Source of the DNA: Helicobacter colisuis
GTDB lineage: Bacteria > Campylobacterota > Campylobacteria > Campylobacterales > Helicobacteraceae
Assembly: GCF_023646285.1 (NCBI RefSeq)
Contig: NZ_JAMOKX010000001.1
Coordinates: 1 to 64,000 of the forward strand
Direction: 5' to 3'
Length of the DNA stretch: 64,000 bases
Below the pieces are notes generated by a model that saw only the letters and a program-made list of their open reading frames with translations, ran no database searches and was not told the DNA's origin. Shown piece after piece: positions 16,791 through 26,898 of this stretch. The position numbers and the translations under genes are program-made. Within the stretch, counting starts at the first letter, position 1; each line of letters starts with the position of its first letter.

Positions 16791-19285
16791 TATTCCCCAT
16801 TGTTAAATTCCAATAATCCATTATCCCCTTCTGGTAAATCTTCTTCTATTTCTTTTTCTTCTTTAGGGCATCTTGCAATAGAGACAACTTTATCATCATC
16901 TACATTAACGATAATCACACCACTTGTAGCACGTCCTGCTTTGCGAATTGTCTGCATATCAACACGAATCATTTTTCCGCTAGAAGTCAAGACCATTAAG
17001 TCCATATTCTCATCTACATTAACTACGCCCACAAGTTTTCCTGTCTTACTAGTGAGCTTCATTGCAATAACACCCTTACCGCCACGATTAGTAATGCGAT
17101 ATTCATTAACTTCCGTGCGTTTTCCTATACCTTTTTCGCTAACACTTAAGATTTCTTCATTTTCGTTAGAAACCACGGTAGCACCGATTACATAATCTTC
17201 TGGAATCTTGAATTTAATAGCTGTAACCCCTCGCGCTACCCGACCAATCTCACGGACATTATCAACGCCAAAGCGCACACACATTCCTTCATAAGTAACC
17301 ACAAGTATCTGCTGAATCTCTGGATGAATGATTTTTGCTGTTACAAGCTCATCATCACCATCAAGATTGATAGCCTTTACCCCAACACTGCGAATATTTT
17401 TAAATTCACTTAAATTAGTGCGTTTGATGATTCCATTTTTTGTGAAAAATGCAATAGACTTATCTTCATTAAAGTCTTTTGTTGTAATAGTAGCCATAAT
17501 CTTTTCATCAGGTGCAAGGTTAATTAGATTCACCACTGCTTTTCCAATGGCGGTGCGACTTGCTTCTGGAATTTTATAAACCTTTAACCAATACAACTGC
17601 CCTTTGTTAGTAATAAACATAATCGTATCATGTGTGTCAGAGACAAAAAAGCTTTCAATAAAATCATCATCGTGTGTATTAGCAGAAATTTTACCCTTGC
17701 CTCCGCGATTTTGTTTTTCATAAGTCCTAACTGGCACTCTTTTGACATATCCACGATGACTCATTGTAACCACTACAGCTTCATTTGGGATTAAATCCTC
17801 CACATCAATACTCTCATAATCCTCTTCAATAGCTGTCAAACGCTTTGTGCTAAATTTTTCTTTAATTTCAAGCAATTCTTCTTTGATAATTTTATTAAGT
17901 AATTCCTCACTTCTTAGAATTGAGCTTAAATATTCAATCTCTTTAATTAATTCTTGATATTCATTTTCAATTTTATCTCTCTCTAAGCCTGTTAGGCGTT
18001 GCAAACGCATATCCAAAATCGCTTGTGCTTGTATCTCGCTAAGATTAAACTTCTCAATCAAACCCTCTTTGGCAACTTTTGGATCGCTACTAGAACGAAT
18101 CAAGGCAACAATTTCATCAATATTTTCCAAAGCAATTCTCAAGCCCTCTAAAATATGCGCTCTAGCCTTTGCCTTTTCAAGTTCAAAAATTGTGCGTCTA
18201 ATAACCACACTCTTACGATGAGAAATAAACAAACCAAGCAATTCCAAAAGTGTAAAAATCTTAGGCTCTTTATTGTAAATAGCAAGTAAAATAATCCCAA
18301 AAGTGCTTTCCATTGGCGTAGATTTAAAGAGATGATTAAGAACAATCTCACTCATTGCTTCTCTTTTTAATTCCACGACCACCCTTATTCCATCTCTATC
18401 AGATTCATCTCTTACTTCTGCAATGCCTTCAATCACTTTTTCTTTAGCTAATTCCGCAATTTGCTCTACTAATCTTGCTTTATTGACTTGATAGGGTATC
18501 TCATCAATTACAATAATATCTTTTGTTTTAGTTTTTTCAATATGGGTTTTAGCGCGAATCTTGATTCGACCACGCCCTGTTTCATAAGCTTCTCTAATGC
18601 CATTTCTACCATAAATGATTCCACCTGTGGGGAAATCTGGTCCTTCAATGAATTGTAAAATTTCATTCAACTCTGCTTTTGGGTAATCAATTAAATACAC
18701 CAAAGCATCAATAATTTCATCAATTCTATGTGGAGGAATATTAGTAGCCATACCCACAGCAATTCCATTTGAACCATTAACAAGCAAATTAGGCAAACGA
18801 CTAGGAAGAATATCAGGCTCTTTGAGTGTGTCATCATAGTTTGGGAGAAAATCCACTGTATCTTTATCAATATCCCTCAAAACCTCTTCGGCTGCTTGAG
18901 TCATCTTTGCTTCAGTGTAACGCATAGCTGCTGCACTATCACCATCAATACTCCCAAAGTTTCCTTGCCCATCAACTAATTCTAGGCGCATAGAAAAATC
19001 TTGCGCCATTCTTACTAAAGCATCATAAACCGCAATATCTCCGTGTGGATGATATTTACCAATAACATCTCCAACGATTCTTGCAGATTTTTTGTATTTT
19101 GCTTTTGAAGTTACTCCAAGCTCATACATTGCATATAAAATTCTTCTATGAACTGGCTTTAATCCATCTCGTGCATCAGGCAAAGCACGCCCCACAATTA
19201 CACTCATTGAGTAATCAAGATAGCTCTCTTTAATAGAGTCTTCAATATTTACATTCTGTATATCTTGGTTTAACAAATCAGACAT
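16790..19285 (-). CDS. gyrA: DNA gyrase subunit A, with Ile84 in the quinolone region
   Basis: GyrA cuts and rejoins DNA for negative supercoiling. The 831-residue protein has the winged-helix/tower domain with catalytic Tyr123 in AAMRYTEA, and a C-terminal beta-pinwheel containing the GyrA box QNRGGKG (about 560-566). The quinolone-resistance-determining region reads [17 protein letters not shown]. The residue at the E. coli Ser83 / C. jejuni Thr86 position is Ile84, encoded by ATT at 19034-19036, while Asp88 is unchanged. Thr-to-Ile at this position is the classic fluoroquinolone-resistance change in Campylobacter and has been reported in H. pullorum as Thr84Ile. Campylobacterota usually lack ParC, so GyrA is the sole target. 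Confidence 0.96.
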   Translation of the reverse strand: MSDLLNQDIQNVNIEDSIKESYLDYSMSVIVGRALPDARDGLKPVHRRILYAMYELGVTSKAKYKKSARIVGDVIGKYHPHGDIAVYDALVRMAQDFSMRLELVDGQGNFGSIDGDSAAAMRYTEAKMTQAAEEVLRDIDKDTVDFLPNYDDTLKEPDILPSRLPNLLVNGSNGIAVGMATNIPPHRIDEIIDALVYLIDYPKAELNEILQFIEGPDFPTGGIIYGRNGIREAYETGRGRIKIRAKTHIEKTKTKDIIVIDEIPYQVNKARLVEQIAELAKEKVIEGIAEVRDESDRDGIRVVVELKREAMSEIVLNHLFKSTPMESTFGIILLAIYNKEPKIFTLLELLGLFISHRKSVVIRRTIFELEKAKARAHILEGLRIALENIDEIVALIRSSSDPKVAKEGLIEKFNLSEIQAQAILDMRLQRLTGLERDKIENEYQELIKEIEYLSSILRSEELLNKIIKEELLEIKEKFSTKRLTAIEEDYESIDVEDLIPNEAVVVTMSHRGYVKRVPVRTYEKQNRGGKGKISANTHDDDFIESFFVSDTHDTIMFITNKGQLYWLKVYKIPEASRTAIGKAVVNLINLAPDEKIMATITTKDFNEDKSIAFFTKNGIIKRTNLSEFKNIRSVGVKAINLDGDDELVTAKIIHPEIQQILVVTYEGMCVRFGVDNVREIGRVARGVTAIKFKIPEDYVIGATVVSNENEEILSVSEKGIGKRTEVNEYRITNRGGKGVIAMKLTSKTGKLVGVVNVDENMDLMVLTSSGKMIRVDMQTIRKAGRATSGVIIVNVDDDKVVSIARCPKEEKEIEEDLPEGDNGLLEFNNGE

Positions 19286-19372
19286 TTATTCCCTTTTGCT
19301 TTATAAAAAAGTTTTAGATTATATCCTTATTTAACTTTAATTCCGCTAATAATAAGCATTAGCATAAGCGCT

Positions 19373-20056
19373 TTATTGGCAATACTTTTTATCATCTAAA
19401 TAAGAATCTAAAATAGAAGTGGTTTGATGAATTTTGCAAATAAACTTTAAAATTTCTTGACCCCCCAAAACACTGCCCTTTTCTTGCATAATTCCTGCAA
19501 ATTTTTCTTCAGCAAACAAAGGCATTCCTAACATTTCTTCATTTTTATCTTGAGGGAGATTTTTAATCGCCCCTAATATAGTTTGTTCAGTGGCAAAATT
19601 AGACCACTCTTGTTCATAAAAATACTCTATTTTTAAAGAATTATCCAAAGTCTTTAAATAAGAATTATTAAAAATATCAAAAGATTTTTCTCTAAAATTT
19701 AAAGCTCGTAAATTTGGCTCTGGAAGAATATTGCAATAAATATCTGTGAATTTTTGTGGCTTTAAAATTGCTAAGTCTAGATTAGAATCTAAAGCTAATA
19801 TTTCTGCATGACTAAGACAGGCAACTACATAGCTAGGCGATTGGCTATCATAGAGTAAAATATCTTTTGCCTTAGATTCTCTATAAACTAAACTCGCACT
19901 TGTAATAATTAAACCTTCATTAATAATTAAGCCATAACCCTCTTTATAATCTTGTATTCCAAAAGAAGAAACAATTTTCAATCCGCTATCTAGCCACTTG
20001 GGTGATTGCGCATACAAATTTAACACACACAACAAACTCAATAATATCTTAAGCAT
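19373..20056 (-). CDS. Exported trypsin-like fold protein lacking catalytic residues
   Basis: The 227-residue protein starts with a signal peptide (LKILLSLLCVLNLYA, cleavage near 16). It then follows the outline of a chymotrypsin/HtrA-like domain: GYGLIINEGLIITSASLV (40-57), LDSNLDLAIL (around 90-100) and LGMPLFAEEKFAGIM near 190. In active HtrA-type enzymes the first block ends in a NHVV-type histidine and the last begins GNSGGP. Here Ser55 stands in the histidine position and no GxSG motif is present, so it is probably not a protease. ATG at 20056 gives the best signal peptide; an upstream in-frame start adds six residues. It lies just downstream of the gyrA 5' end and reads the same way. 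It may be a binding protein or chaperone. Confidence 0.65.
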   Translation of the reverse strand: MLKILLSLLCVLNLYAQSPKWLDSGLKIVSSFGIQDYKEGYGLIINEGLIITSASLVYRESKAKDILLYDSQSPSYVVACLSHAEILALDSNLDLAILKPQKFTDIYCNILPEPNLRALNFREKSFDIFNNSYLKTLDNSLKIEYFYEQEWSNFATEQTILGAIKNLPQDKNEEMLGMPLFAEEKFAGIMQEKGSVLGGQEILKFICKIHQTTSILDSYLDDKKYCQ

Positions 20057-20150
20057 ATTAAAAATAGACTCCAAAATTATTTATCTTTAATTCATAAAAT
20101 ACTACAATAAAAACCCTTTAAAAACAAAAATTAAAATTCAAGGAATTAAA

Positions 20151-20630
20151 ATGGAATTAAAAGAATTCAATCTTTCAAAGGAAGAATTAAAATCACTTCA
20201 AAATGCTATCATTCATACAGAAAAAGGTGATATGAAAGTAAAACTTTTCCCCAATGAAGCACCCAATACAGTAGCCAATTTTGCTTCTTTAGCTCAAAAT
20301 GGATTTTACAATGGATTAAATTTTCATCGCGTTATTGCAGGTTTTGTTGCACAAGGAGGTTGCCCTAATGGCGATGGCAGAGGTGGTCCAGGCTATGCTA
20401 TTAAATGCGAGTTACAAAACAATCCCCATAAACATTTAAAAGGAACACTCTCAATGGCACATGCTGGTCGTAACACAGGAGGCAGTCAATTCTTTATTTG
20501 TTTTGCTCCACAGCCTCACTTAGATGGAGAGCATACAGTGTTTGGACAAATAGAAGATGAAGAAAGTTTAAAAGTCCTCGATTTAATTAAACAAGGAGAT
20601 AAAATCCTAGGAATTGAAATTTGTCAATAA
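20151..20630 (+). CDS. Cyclophilin-type peptidyl-prolyl isomerase
   Basis: The 159-residue protein is a one-domain cyclophilin that catalyses proline cis-trans isomerisation. The [13 protein letters not shown] block (about 61-73) carries the catalytic Arg and Phe/Gln residues, followed by [12 protein letters not shown] (about 103-114) and [11 protein letters not shown] (about 123-133). No signal peptide is visible, so it is likely cytoplasmic. It stands alone, divergent from the protease-like gene, and ends at a hairpin. The gene symbol is left open because ppiA and ppiB cannot be told apart safely here. Confidence 0.9.
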   Translation: MELKEFNLSKEELKSLQNAIIHTEKGDMKVKLFPNEAPNTVANFASLAQNGFYNGLNFHRVIAGFVAQGGCPNGDGRGGPGYAIKCELQNNPHKHLKGTLSMAHAGRNTGGSQFFICFAPQPHLDGEHTVFGQIEDEESLKVLDLIKQGDKILGIEICQ

Positions 20631-20649
20631 GCTAGAATCTAGCTTATTG
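20625..20649. terminator. Hairpin between cyclophilin gene and cytochrome c peroxidase gene
   Basis: A 12-base perfect inverted repeat, CAATAAGCTAGA and its complement, spans the cyclophilin stop codon. There is only a one-base centre, so the actual loop is larger and the stem about ten pairs. It lies between convergent genes. The T-run is weak, so termination is likely but not certain. Confidence 0.6.
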
Positions 20650-20666
20650 ATGATTTATCAGATTAC

Positions 20667-21698
20667 TTAAAGCTCTGGCTTTGGAGTTTTATCTGTAGAA
20701 ATAGGGAGCTGTGGATAAGTAACAACTGGTTTTTCACCTGTGAGAGATTTTAAGAATGTAGAAATTTTTTCTGCTTCTGCTTTGGAAATTTCAATTCCAA
20801 GTTGCACACTTCCCATTTCTTGAATTGCATCATTAAGAGACCAAATTGCTCCATTATGGAAATAAGGTGCTGTCTCAGCAATATTTCTTAAAGTAGGAGT
20901 TTTAACCATTCCATTAGCATCACCTTTGAAATCCCCTAAATTTGCAAATTTATATTGTCCAGCTACTTGGAAAGCCTGCATAGTTCCCCCCAAATTAATT
21001 CCATTATGACAAGCTGCACAACCTTTATCTAAAAATACTTGCAATCCCTCTTGCTCTGCTTTGGTTAATGCTTTTGTATCTCCCTCTAAAAATTTATCAA
21101 ATCGAGAAGGTGTAATAAGAGTTCGCTCAAAATTTGCAATTGCATCAGCGATATTATCAAAAGTTACCCCATCTTTTCCGTATATTTTTTTGAATTCATT
21201 TACATATTCAGGTAACGAAGCAATTTTTTCAACAGCAAGCTTTGCAGGTGTTGCCATTTCAGGCTCTGCTTCAATAGGTCCTTTGGCTTGATCAGCAAGT
21301 GTCCCTGCTCTTCCATCCCAAAATTGAGAAGCATTTAAGACTGAATTATAAACTGTTGGGGAATTTAAATGGTGTGGATTTACTGTCCATTTATGACCTA
21401 CTGCTGCTGAAATTCCATCTGTTCCGCCCATTCCTAAATTATGACAGGTATTACAAGAAATAATTCCACTTTTAGATAAACGAGGTTCAAAATACAATTT
21501 TTTACCAAGTTCAGCTTTAGCTTCAGTAAAAGGGCTAAATTCCACTCCCATTTCTCGCAATACTTTATCGACCTCTTTTTGGTTTTTTGGTAAAGGTACC
21601 AATCCATTATCTTTTGCACTTTGAATCAAAGGATTAGCATTCAAAGTAAGACTACAAGCCACTAATACTGAAGATAATGACAAAAACCACCTCTCCAT
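20667..21698 (-). CDS. Di-haem cytochrome c peroxidase
   Basis: The enzyme reduces hydrogen peroxide in the periplasm with electrons from c-type cytochromes. The 343-residue precursor has a signal peptide (about 1-22). Two haem c sites follow: CNTCH (82-86), the peroxidatic low-potential site, and CAACH (227-231), the electron-transferring site. FWDGRAGTL (127-134) and TPTLRNIAETAPYFHNG are family blocks. H. pylori and C. jejuni have related proteins, the latter two. AAGGAG precedes the ATG. A palindrome at 21800-21819, about 100 bp upstream, could be an operator. Confidence 0.92.
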   Translation of the reverse strand: MERWFLSLSSVLVACSLTLNANPLIQSAKDNGLVPLPKNQKEVDKVLREMGVEFSPFTEAKAELGKKLYFEPRLSKSGIISCNTCHNLGMGGTDGISAAVGHKWTVNPHHLNSPTVYNSVLNASQFWDGRAGTLADQAKGPIEAEPEMATPAKLAVEKIASLPEYVNEFKKIYGKDGVTFDNIADAIANFERTLITPSRFDKFLEGDTKALTKAEQEGLQVFLDKGCAACHNGINLGGTMQAFQVAGQYKFANLGDFKGDANGMVKTPTLRNIAETAPYFHNGAIWSLNDAIQEMGSVQLGIEISKAEAEKISTFLKSLTGEKPVVTYPQLPISTDKTPKPEL

Positions 21699-21799
21699 TT
21701 AATACTCCTTATAAAATAAAATTATGATTACCACTGCAATCCCAAAAATTTTATCTTTTTTTTTATTAAATAAAAATTAACAAAAAATAAAAGTTATCT

Positions 21800-21819
21800 T
21801 TTGAACTTTAAAGTCCAAA
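21800..21819. promoter_or_regulatory. Palindromic operator candidate upstream of the peroxidase gene
   Basis: TTTGAACTTTAAAGTCCAAA reads nearly the same on both strands, with a single mismatched pair. It lies about 100 bp before the peroxidase start. The symmetry fits a dimeric regulator. The regulator is unknown; Fur-family repressors are possible in view of the peroxide-linked gene. Confidence 0.35.
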
Positions 21820-21964
21820 ATCACAAAATAACAAAATTCATCGATAAAAAGGACGAACCCTTAAAAAAAGAAAGATAAAAAAACTTAAAAAGTATTTGCA
21901 AACATTTGTAACAATAAAGCAGAATCAACTTTGTTTTAAAAATAACCCTAAATCTTAAATTTAT

Positions 21965-22007
21965 TTTAAGGCAAGATAGCGATTCTTTAATACAATCTTG
22001 CCTTAAA
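21965..22007. terminator. Hairpin after acnB
   Basis: A 13-bp perfect stem, TTTAAGGCAAGAT at 21965-21977 with its complement at 21995-22007, closes a 17-base loop six bases after the acnB stop. Flanks are AT-rich. It is the likely end of the acnB transcript. Confidence 0.6.
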
Positions 22008-22012
22008 TTTTA

Positions 22013-24562
22013 TTAATCTAGTTCCCAATTTTCCAAAAGATTAAAATTCAAATAACGATAAATTTGATTTTCCTTTCCTTGCAGTTTTTTAGGAATTAAA
22101 TCCAAATATTCTTGTTTTGTTGGGATTCTTCCAAGCAATGCACAAAGTGCTGCCAATTCCGCACTCCCCAAATAAACCTTAGCACCTTTCCCCATTCGGT
22201 TATCAAAATTTCTTGTGGAAGTTGAGAATACAACTGCATTATCTCTAACACGCGCTTGATTTCCCATACATAAACTACAACCAGGAAGCTCAATTCGCGC
22301 TCCAGCAGCCCCAAAGACTGAATAATATCCCTCCTCTGTAAGCTCTCTAGCATCCATTTTTGTTGGTGGCGCAATCCAAAGGGTTGTAGGCACCATTCCC
22401 TCGCCCTTCAAAACCTCCCCTAAAGCACGATAATGCCCAATATTTGTCATACAGCTTCCAATAAAGACTTCATCAATACTATGTGGGCGATTTGGATCAT
22501 TTAAAATCTCACTTAGCGTTGCCACATCATCTGGATCATTAGGACATGCTAAAATTGGTTCCGTAATTTCATCGAGATTAATCTCAATAACAGCAGCATA
22601 CTGCGCGTTAGAATCGGCTTTTAAAAGTACAGGATTATCAATCCACTCTTGCATTTTTTGCGCTCTTCTTTTTAGAGTTGCACTATCTTGATAACCAGCT
22701 TTAATCATAGCTTCAATCAACGAAATATTGGATTTTAAATATTCAATAATGGGCTCTTTGTTTAAGGCAACCGTGCAAGCTGCTGCACTTCTCTCTGCAC
22801 TCGCATCACTTAACTCAAAAGCTTGTTCAACTTTCAAATCTGGTAAGCCCTCAATCTCCAAGATTTTACCGCTGAAAATATTTTTCTTTCCTTTTTTTTC
22901 TACACTCAATAATCCTTGCTTGATTGCATAATAAGGGATTGCATTAACCAAATCTCTTAATGTGATTCCAGGCTGCATTTTGCCACTAAATCGCACAAGC
23001 ACTGATTCAGGCATATCAAGTGGCATAGAACCAGTTACAGCTGCAAATGCTACAAGCCCACTTCCTGCAGGAAAACTAATTCCAATGGGAAAACGCGTAT
23101 GCGAATCCCCGCCTGTCCCAACACTATCTGGCAATACCATGCGATTAAGCCAAGAGTGAATAACACCATCACCCGGTCTCAAAGCCACCCCACCACGACT
23201 ACTCATAAATTGTGGCAAAGTTGCATGGAGTTTAACATCTGCGGGTTTAGGATAAGCTGCAGTATGGCAAAAACTTTGCAATACAAAATCTGCGCTAAAT
23301 CCTAAAGAAGCGAGTTCCTTAATCTCATCGCGTGTCATCGCTCCTGTAGTGTCTTGACTACCAACGGTGCTTACTCTAGGCTCACAATAAGTTCCCGGCA
23401 AAATCCCTTCAACTCCACAGGCTCTACCCACCATTTTTTGTGCAAGTGTAAATCCTTGTGTGCTCCCTTTTGGCATTTGAGGTTTTGCAAAAATTTCTTC
23501 TTTTGGCATTCCCAAAAACTCTCTTGCCTTAGCAGTTAATCCTCTACCAATAATGAGATTAATTCTGCCTCCAGCACGAATTTCATCAGCAAGTGTATTA
23601 GGCTTTAAATCAAATTTTGAAACTACTGCTCCATTTTTGCAAATCTCACCTTTATAGGGATAAATCTCTATAACATCACCCTCATTAAGCTCACTTACAG
23701 GTGCAACAATAGGCAAACAACCACTATCTTCACAAGTGTTAAAGAAAATTGGTGCAATGACACTACCAATCACCAAACCACCTGCCTTTTTGTTTGGAAT
23801 ATAAGGAATCTCTCGCCCCATATGCCATACTAAAGAGTTGCAAGCTGACTTTCTAGAACTTCCCGTCCCTACGACATCACCCACATAAACAAGCGGATAC
23901 CCCTTCTTCTTAAGCTCCTCAATTCTACCAAAGGCATTTTGGGTGCGACTTTTTAACATAGCTTGTGCGTGCAAAGGAATATCGCTTCGCGTAAAAGCAT
24001 CACTTGCAGGACTTAAATCATCAGTATTTGTCTCGCCATCAATCTTAAAAACTACAGCTGTAATCTTTTCTGCTAAAGGTTCTTTAGAGAGAAACCACTC
24101 TGCATTAGCCCATGATTCTAGCACTTCTTTGGCATAGGTATTACTCTTGCTTAGTGTTGCAATTTCATTAAAGGAATCATAAACAAGCAAAGTATGCTTT
24201 AAAGCCTCCGATGCTGCTTTAGCCACTTCTACTTCACTGGAATTTAAAGCTGTTACTAAAGGAGTAATATTGTAGCCTCCAAGCATAGTGCCAAGTAATT
24301 TTACTGCCAAAACTTTAGAAATACCACTAATATTGACTTCACCTTGCACAATCTGGTTTAAAAATTCTGCCTTAACCTTAGCTGCTTCATCAACACCCGG
24401 CGAAACACGATTAGACAATAAATCAATTAACTCCTCTTGCCTTTCGCCTTTTTTTAATAATTCAATCACTTCAATTACTTGTTCTTTTGTTAAAGGAAGT
24501 GGGGGAATATTTTGCTCTGCTCTTTGTTTGACTTGTTCTTGATATTCTGTGAAAAAACTCAT
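22013..24562 (-). CDS. acnB: Aconitate hydratase B
   Basis: AcnB interconverts citrate and isocitrate in the TCA cycle and can act as an iron-responsive RNA-binding protein when it loses its cluster. The 849-residue protein has the AcnB-specific N-terminal HEAT-like domain (about 1-160), the swivel domain, and the catalytic domains. Cluster cysteines are visible in [12 protein letters not shown] and [10 protein letters not shown], and [12 protein letters not shown] marks the swivel domain. It is monocistronic, with a hairpin downstream, and divergent from cysK. Confidence 0.95.
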   Translation of the reverse strand: MSFFTEYQEQVKQRAEQNIPPLPLTKEQVIEVIELLKKGERQEELIDLLSNRVSPGVDEAAKVKAEFLNQIVQGEVNISGISKVLAVKLLGTMLGGYNITPLVTALNSSEVEVAKAASEALKHTLLVYDSFNEIATLSKSNTYAKEVLESWANAEWFLSKEPLAEKITAVVFKIDGETNTDDLSPASDAFTRSDIPLHAQAMLKSRTQNAFGRIEELKKKGYPLVYVGDVVGTGSSRKSACNSLVWHMGREIPYIPNKKAGGLVIGSVIAPIFFNTCEDSGCLPIVAPVSELNEGDVIEIYPYKGEICKNGAVVSKFDLKPNTLADEIRAGGRINLIIGRGLTAKAREFLGMPKEEIFAKPQMPKGSTQGFTLAQKMVGRACGVEGILPGTYCEPRVSTVGSQDTTGAMTRDEIKELASLGFSADFVLQSFCHTAAYPKPADVKLHATLPQFMSSRGGVALRPGDGVIHSWLNRMVLPDSVGTGGDSHTRFPIGISFPAGSGLVAFAAVTGSMPLDMPESVLVRFSGKMQPGITLRDLVNAIPYYAIKQGLLSVEKKGKKNIFSGKILEIEGLPDLKVEQAFELSDASAERSAAACTVALNKEPIIEYLKSNISLIEAMIKAGYQDSATLKRRAQKMQEWIDNPVLLKADSNAQYAAVIEINLDEITEPILACPNDPDDVATLSEILNDPNRPHSIDEVFIGSCMTNIGHYRALGEVLKGEGMVPTTLWIAPPTKMDARELTEEGYYSVFGAAGARIELPGCSLCMGNQARVRDNAVVFSTSTRNFDNRMGKGAKVYLGSAELAALCALLGRIPTKQEYLDLIPKKLQGKENQIYRYLNFNLLENWELD

Positions 24563-24598
24563 TGACTACTCCTTAAAATACTTTTATAATATTCCAAA

Positions 24599-24604
24599 AT
24601 CATA
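24599..24604 (-). promoter_or_regulatory. -10 box of acnB
   Basis: TATGAT on the minus strand lies about 37 bases upstream of the acnB ATG. T-rich runs with about ten-base periodicity precede it, a usual substitute for a -35 box in Campylobacterota. Confidence 0.45.
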
Positions 24605-24706
24605 CAAAAAAAATCTTAAAAAATAGGCAAAAAAAATTTAAACTTTCTTTTTTTGTCTCTAATGTTTGCTTTTGAAACAACTAAACACAAAAAATATAAT
24701 CATCCA

Positions 24707-24735
24707 TTGACAAAAAATATTTTTTTTTGTATAAG
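24707..24735 (+). promoter_or_regulatory. Housekeeping-type promoter of cysK
   Basis: TTGACA at 24707-24712 and TATAAG at 24730-24735 are separated by 17 bases, near-consensus for the main sigma factor. The leader to the ATG is about 55 bases, with TAAGGAG before the start. A full -35 box is uncommon in this phylum. Confidence 0.6.
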
Positions 24736-24795
24736 TCAATACACTTATTTTAAGTATTTATTTTTTTTATTTTAGTATGTCTTAAGGAGTTTTTT

Positions 24796-25713
24796 ATGAA
24801 GGTTATGCAGTCTATTAGTGAGGGCATAGGCAATACCCCTCTTTTGTTTATCAAATCACTTTCCAAAGAAAGTGGGGCTAATATTTATGGTAAGTGTGAG
24901 TTTTTTAACCCAAGTGGATCGGTTAAAGATCGGATTGCGCTTAATATGATTGAAAGTGCGATACGCGAGGGTAAGATCAATGAAAACACAATTCTAATCG
25001 AGCCAACAAGTGGGAATACAGGTATAGGCTTAGCCTCTGTGTGTGCAGCTAAGGGCATTAAGCTTATTCTTACAATGCCAGAATCTATGAGTATTGAGCG
25101 ACGCAAGTTGCTTAGCGCATTTGGTGCAAAATTAGAGCTTACTCCAGCACCACAAGGTATGAAAGGTGCTGTGTCTCGCGCTTTAGAATTGCAAAAAGAG
25201 ATTCCAAACTCTCTTGTATTGCAGCAATTCCAAAACAAGGCAAATCCTGAAGTGCATCGCAAAACTACCGCGCTAGAGATTTTGGAGGCAATGGATGGCA
25301 AGATTGATGTATTTGTGAGTGCAGTTGGGACAGGCGGGACTTTAAGCGGTGTAGGATCTGTCTTAAAGCAAAAAAATCCCAATGTAAAGATTATTGCCGT
25401 TGAGCCAATAAATTCGCCTGTTATTAGCGGTGGTGCCCCCGGACCTCACAAGATTCAAGGTATTGGAGCAGGGTTTATTCCTGAAACTTTGGATACAAGT
25501 TTGATTGATGAGGTTTTGCAAGTTGATGCAGAGTGGGCGGCACAAGAAGCAAGAAAAATTGCAAAAAATGAAGGTGTGTTGGTAGGAATTTCAAGTGGTG
25601 CAAATCTATGGGGTGCAAAAGAAATTGCTAAAAAATACCCTAATGCTAATATCGTAACGATTTTATGCGATACAGGTGAAAGATACCTTAGCACAGATTT
25701 ATTTGAAGTATAA
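24796..25713 (+). CDS. cysK: Cysteine synthase (O-acetylserine sulfhydrylase)
   Basis: The enzyme makes cysteine from O-acetylserine and sulfide using pyridoxal phosphate. In the 305-residue protein, Lys44 in NPSGSVKDR binds the cofactor and TSGNTG (71-76) binds substrate; GTGGTLSG in the middle binds the phosphate. CysK and CysM are hard to separate from sequence, and some Helicobacter enzymes of this type also serve reverse transsulfuration. The gene has its own near-consensus promoter and is followed by a strong terminator, so it is monocistronic. Confidence 0.92.
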   Translation: MKVMQSISEGIGNTPLLFIKSLSKESGANIYGKCEFFNPSGSVKDRIALNMIESAIREGKINENTILIEPTSGNTGIGLASVCAAKGIKLILTMPESMSIERRKLLSAFGAKLELTPAPQGMKGAVSRALELQKEIPNSLVLQQFQNKANPEVHRKTTALEILEAMDGKIDVFVSAVGTGGTLSGVGSVLKQKNPNVKIIAVEPINSPVISGGAPGPHKIQGIGAGFIPETLDTSLIDEVLQVDAEWAAQEARKIAKNEGVLVGISSGANLWGAKEIAKKYPNANIVTILCDTGERYLSTDLFEV

Positions 25714-25717
25714 TGCC

Positions 25718-25749
25718 GATTCTAAGATAGAGCAATCTATCTTAGAATC
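25718..25749. terminator. Strong hairpin between cysK and the ATP-grasp gene
   Basis: A perfect 14-bp stem, GATTCTAAGATAGA and its complement, closes a GCAA tetraloop. It lies in the 75-bp gap of two convergent genes and can serve both strands. Confidence 0.75.
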
Positions 25750-25788
25750 TAACCCCATTCTCCTAAATAATGCCAAAATTTCTAGAAT

Positions 25789-26898
25789 CTAAGCTTTTTG
25801 CTTACTTACAATATCAACGATAGTATCACCCACCATAAGAGCGATTTTTTCCATAAATTCTGCTGGAGAAGTAAAGCCTACGCACGAGCAATTAATTTCA
25901 CCCAAGACATATTTATCCTTGCCTTGTGAATCTGTATCAAGAATAAAATCCGCTGTCCAAATAAGTGGTAAATCATAATTTCCTAGCTTGGATCGAATCT
26001 CTGGAAGTTGAGCTAAAAACCAATCAATAAGGCTCTGCCAATCTCTGGGTTCATCATAGCGATATTTTGCTCCACTAAAAAGTGTTGCAGAAAAGGCATC
26101 GCCACCTTCAGCTGGTTTTTTATGCACGACATATACAGGGGTTTTGTATAACATAAGGATTCTAATTTCCCCTTCTTTGATACGCGGTAAAAATGTCATA
26201 TCCACAAGCATACCATTATCGCCTACCAAATAATGCTCACAAAAATCCATAAATTCTCCCAATTTTCGCTCTTCTGTGTGGTTATCTCTGGCTTCTGTGC
26301 AGATTATTTTTGTATCAAGCGGCAGTGAATTAACCTTGCCATAATCATTTGGAGATTCTAAACGCACACGCCAAATTCCCTCGCCTGTAGATCCACGATT
26401 TTGCTTTAGGACACGCTCACCCTTAGCTAGAGTTTTTGGAAATGTTTTTTTGAAATCATGTATATCACTCCATGTTACCCCAATGCGTTTGGCTTCTGCT
26501 GGATCATAATACGCATAGGTATCGCTAGGCACAAGTTGTGTATCTGCAAGTTTTGTGAGTGCATCTTTGGCTCCATAGCCTATCATTGCATCAGGATGAG
26601 GCATACCCACAAGCCCATCATCACAAAGCTTACGCAATACATCAAAATACAATTTTTCTTCCTTGAGATTCCCTGGATTGACGCGTGAGACATAGCCATC
26701 AGCAGTATTCTTGACATACTCATAGATTTTGTTGCGCTCTGTTTGGTCTCGCAAAATATCATCAGTAAAAAAGATAACTTCCGCATTCCAACCCTTGGCT
26801 TTGAGTGCATTAACCATAGGCATAGTATCTTTTCTATAACCATCAGGTCCTTTATCGCTTCCGCCTCTTGCTTCAAAAAACACAATGTTCTTTTTCAT
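25789..26898 (-). CDS. Cj0069-type ATP-grasp-like protein
   Basis: This 369-residue cytoplasmic protein resembles the Cj0069 family. It begins like a nucleotide-binding fold (KKNIVFFEARGGSDKGPDGYRKD) and continues with ATP-grasp-like elements: VLKQNRGSTGEGIWRV (about 163-178), EIRILMLYKTPVYVVHKKPA (about 246-265), and the metal-binding end YVLGEINCSCVGFTSPAEF (about 335-353). Such folds ligate a carboxylate to an amine or thiol using ATP. The substrate is unknown. It stands alone between terminators, with no pathway partner. The conserved NCSC cysteine pair near the C-terminus is notable. Confidence 0.7.
   Translation of the reverse strand: MKKNIVFFEARGGSDKGPDGYRKDTMPMVNALKAKGWNAEVIFFTDDILRDQTERNKIYEYVKNTADGYVSRVNPGNLKEEKLYFDVLRKLCDDGLVGMPHPDAMIGYGAKDALTKLADTQLVPSDTYAYYDPAEAKRIGVTWSDIHDFKKTFPKTLAKGERVLKQNRGSTGEGIWRVRLESPNDYGKVNSLPLDTKIICTEARDNHTEERKLGEFMDFCEHYLVGDNGMLVDMTFLPRIKEGEIRILMLYKTPVYVVHKKPAEGGDAFSATLFSGAKYRYDEPRDWQSLIDWFLAQLPEIRSKLGNYDLPLIWTADFILDTDSQGKDKYVLGEINCSCVGFTSPAEFMEKIALMVGDTIVDIVSKQKA

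Larger units (their letters stand above)
21699..22012. other. 314-bp intergenic stretch: peroxidase promoter region and acnB terminator
   Basis: The stretch holds no coding sequence that I can support. It is over 75 percent A+T. It contains the upstream region of the peroxidase gene with an 18-of-20 palindrome at 21800-21819 and the terminator-like hairpin of acnB at 21965-22007. No tRNA or known riboswitch was seen. Confidence 0.7.

Noticed and set aside
16599-17195. 198-codon frame on the plus strand opposite gyrA and the small secreted gene
   Set aside because: It is antisense to well-recognised genes, has Ser/Thr/Pro-rich composition typical of a shadow frame, and matches no family.
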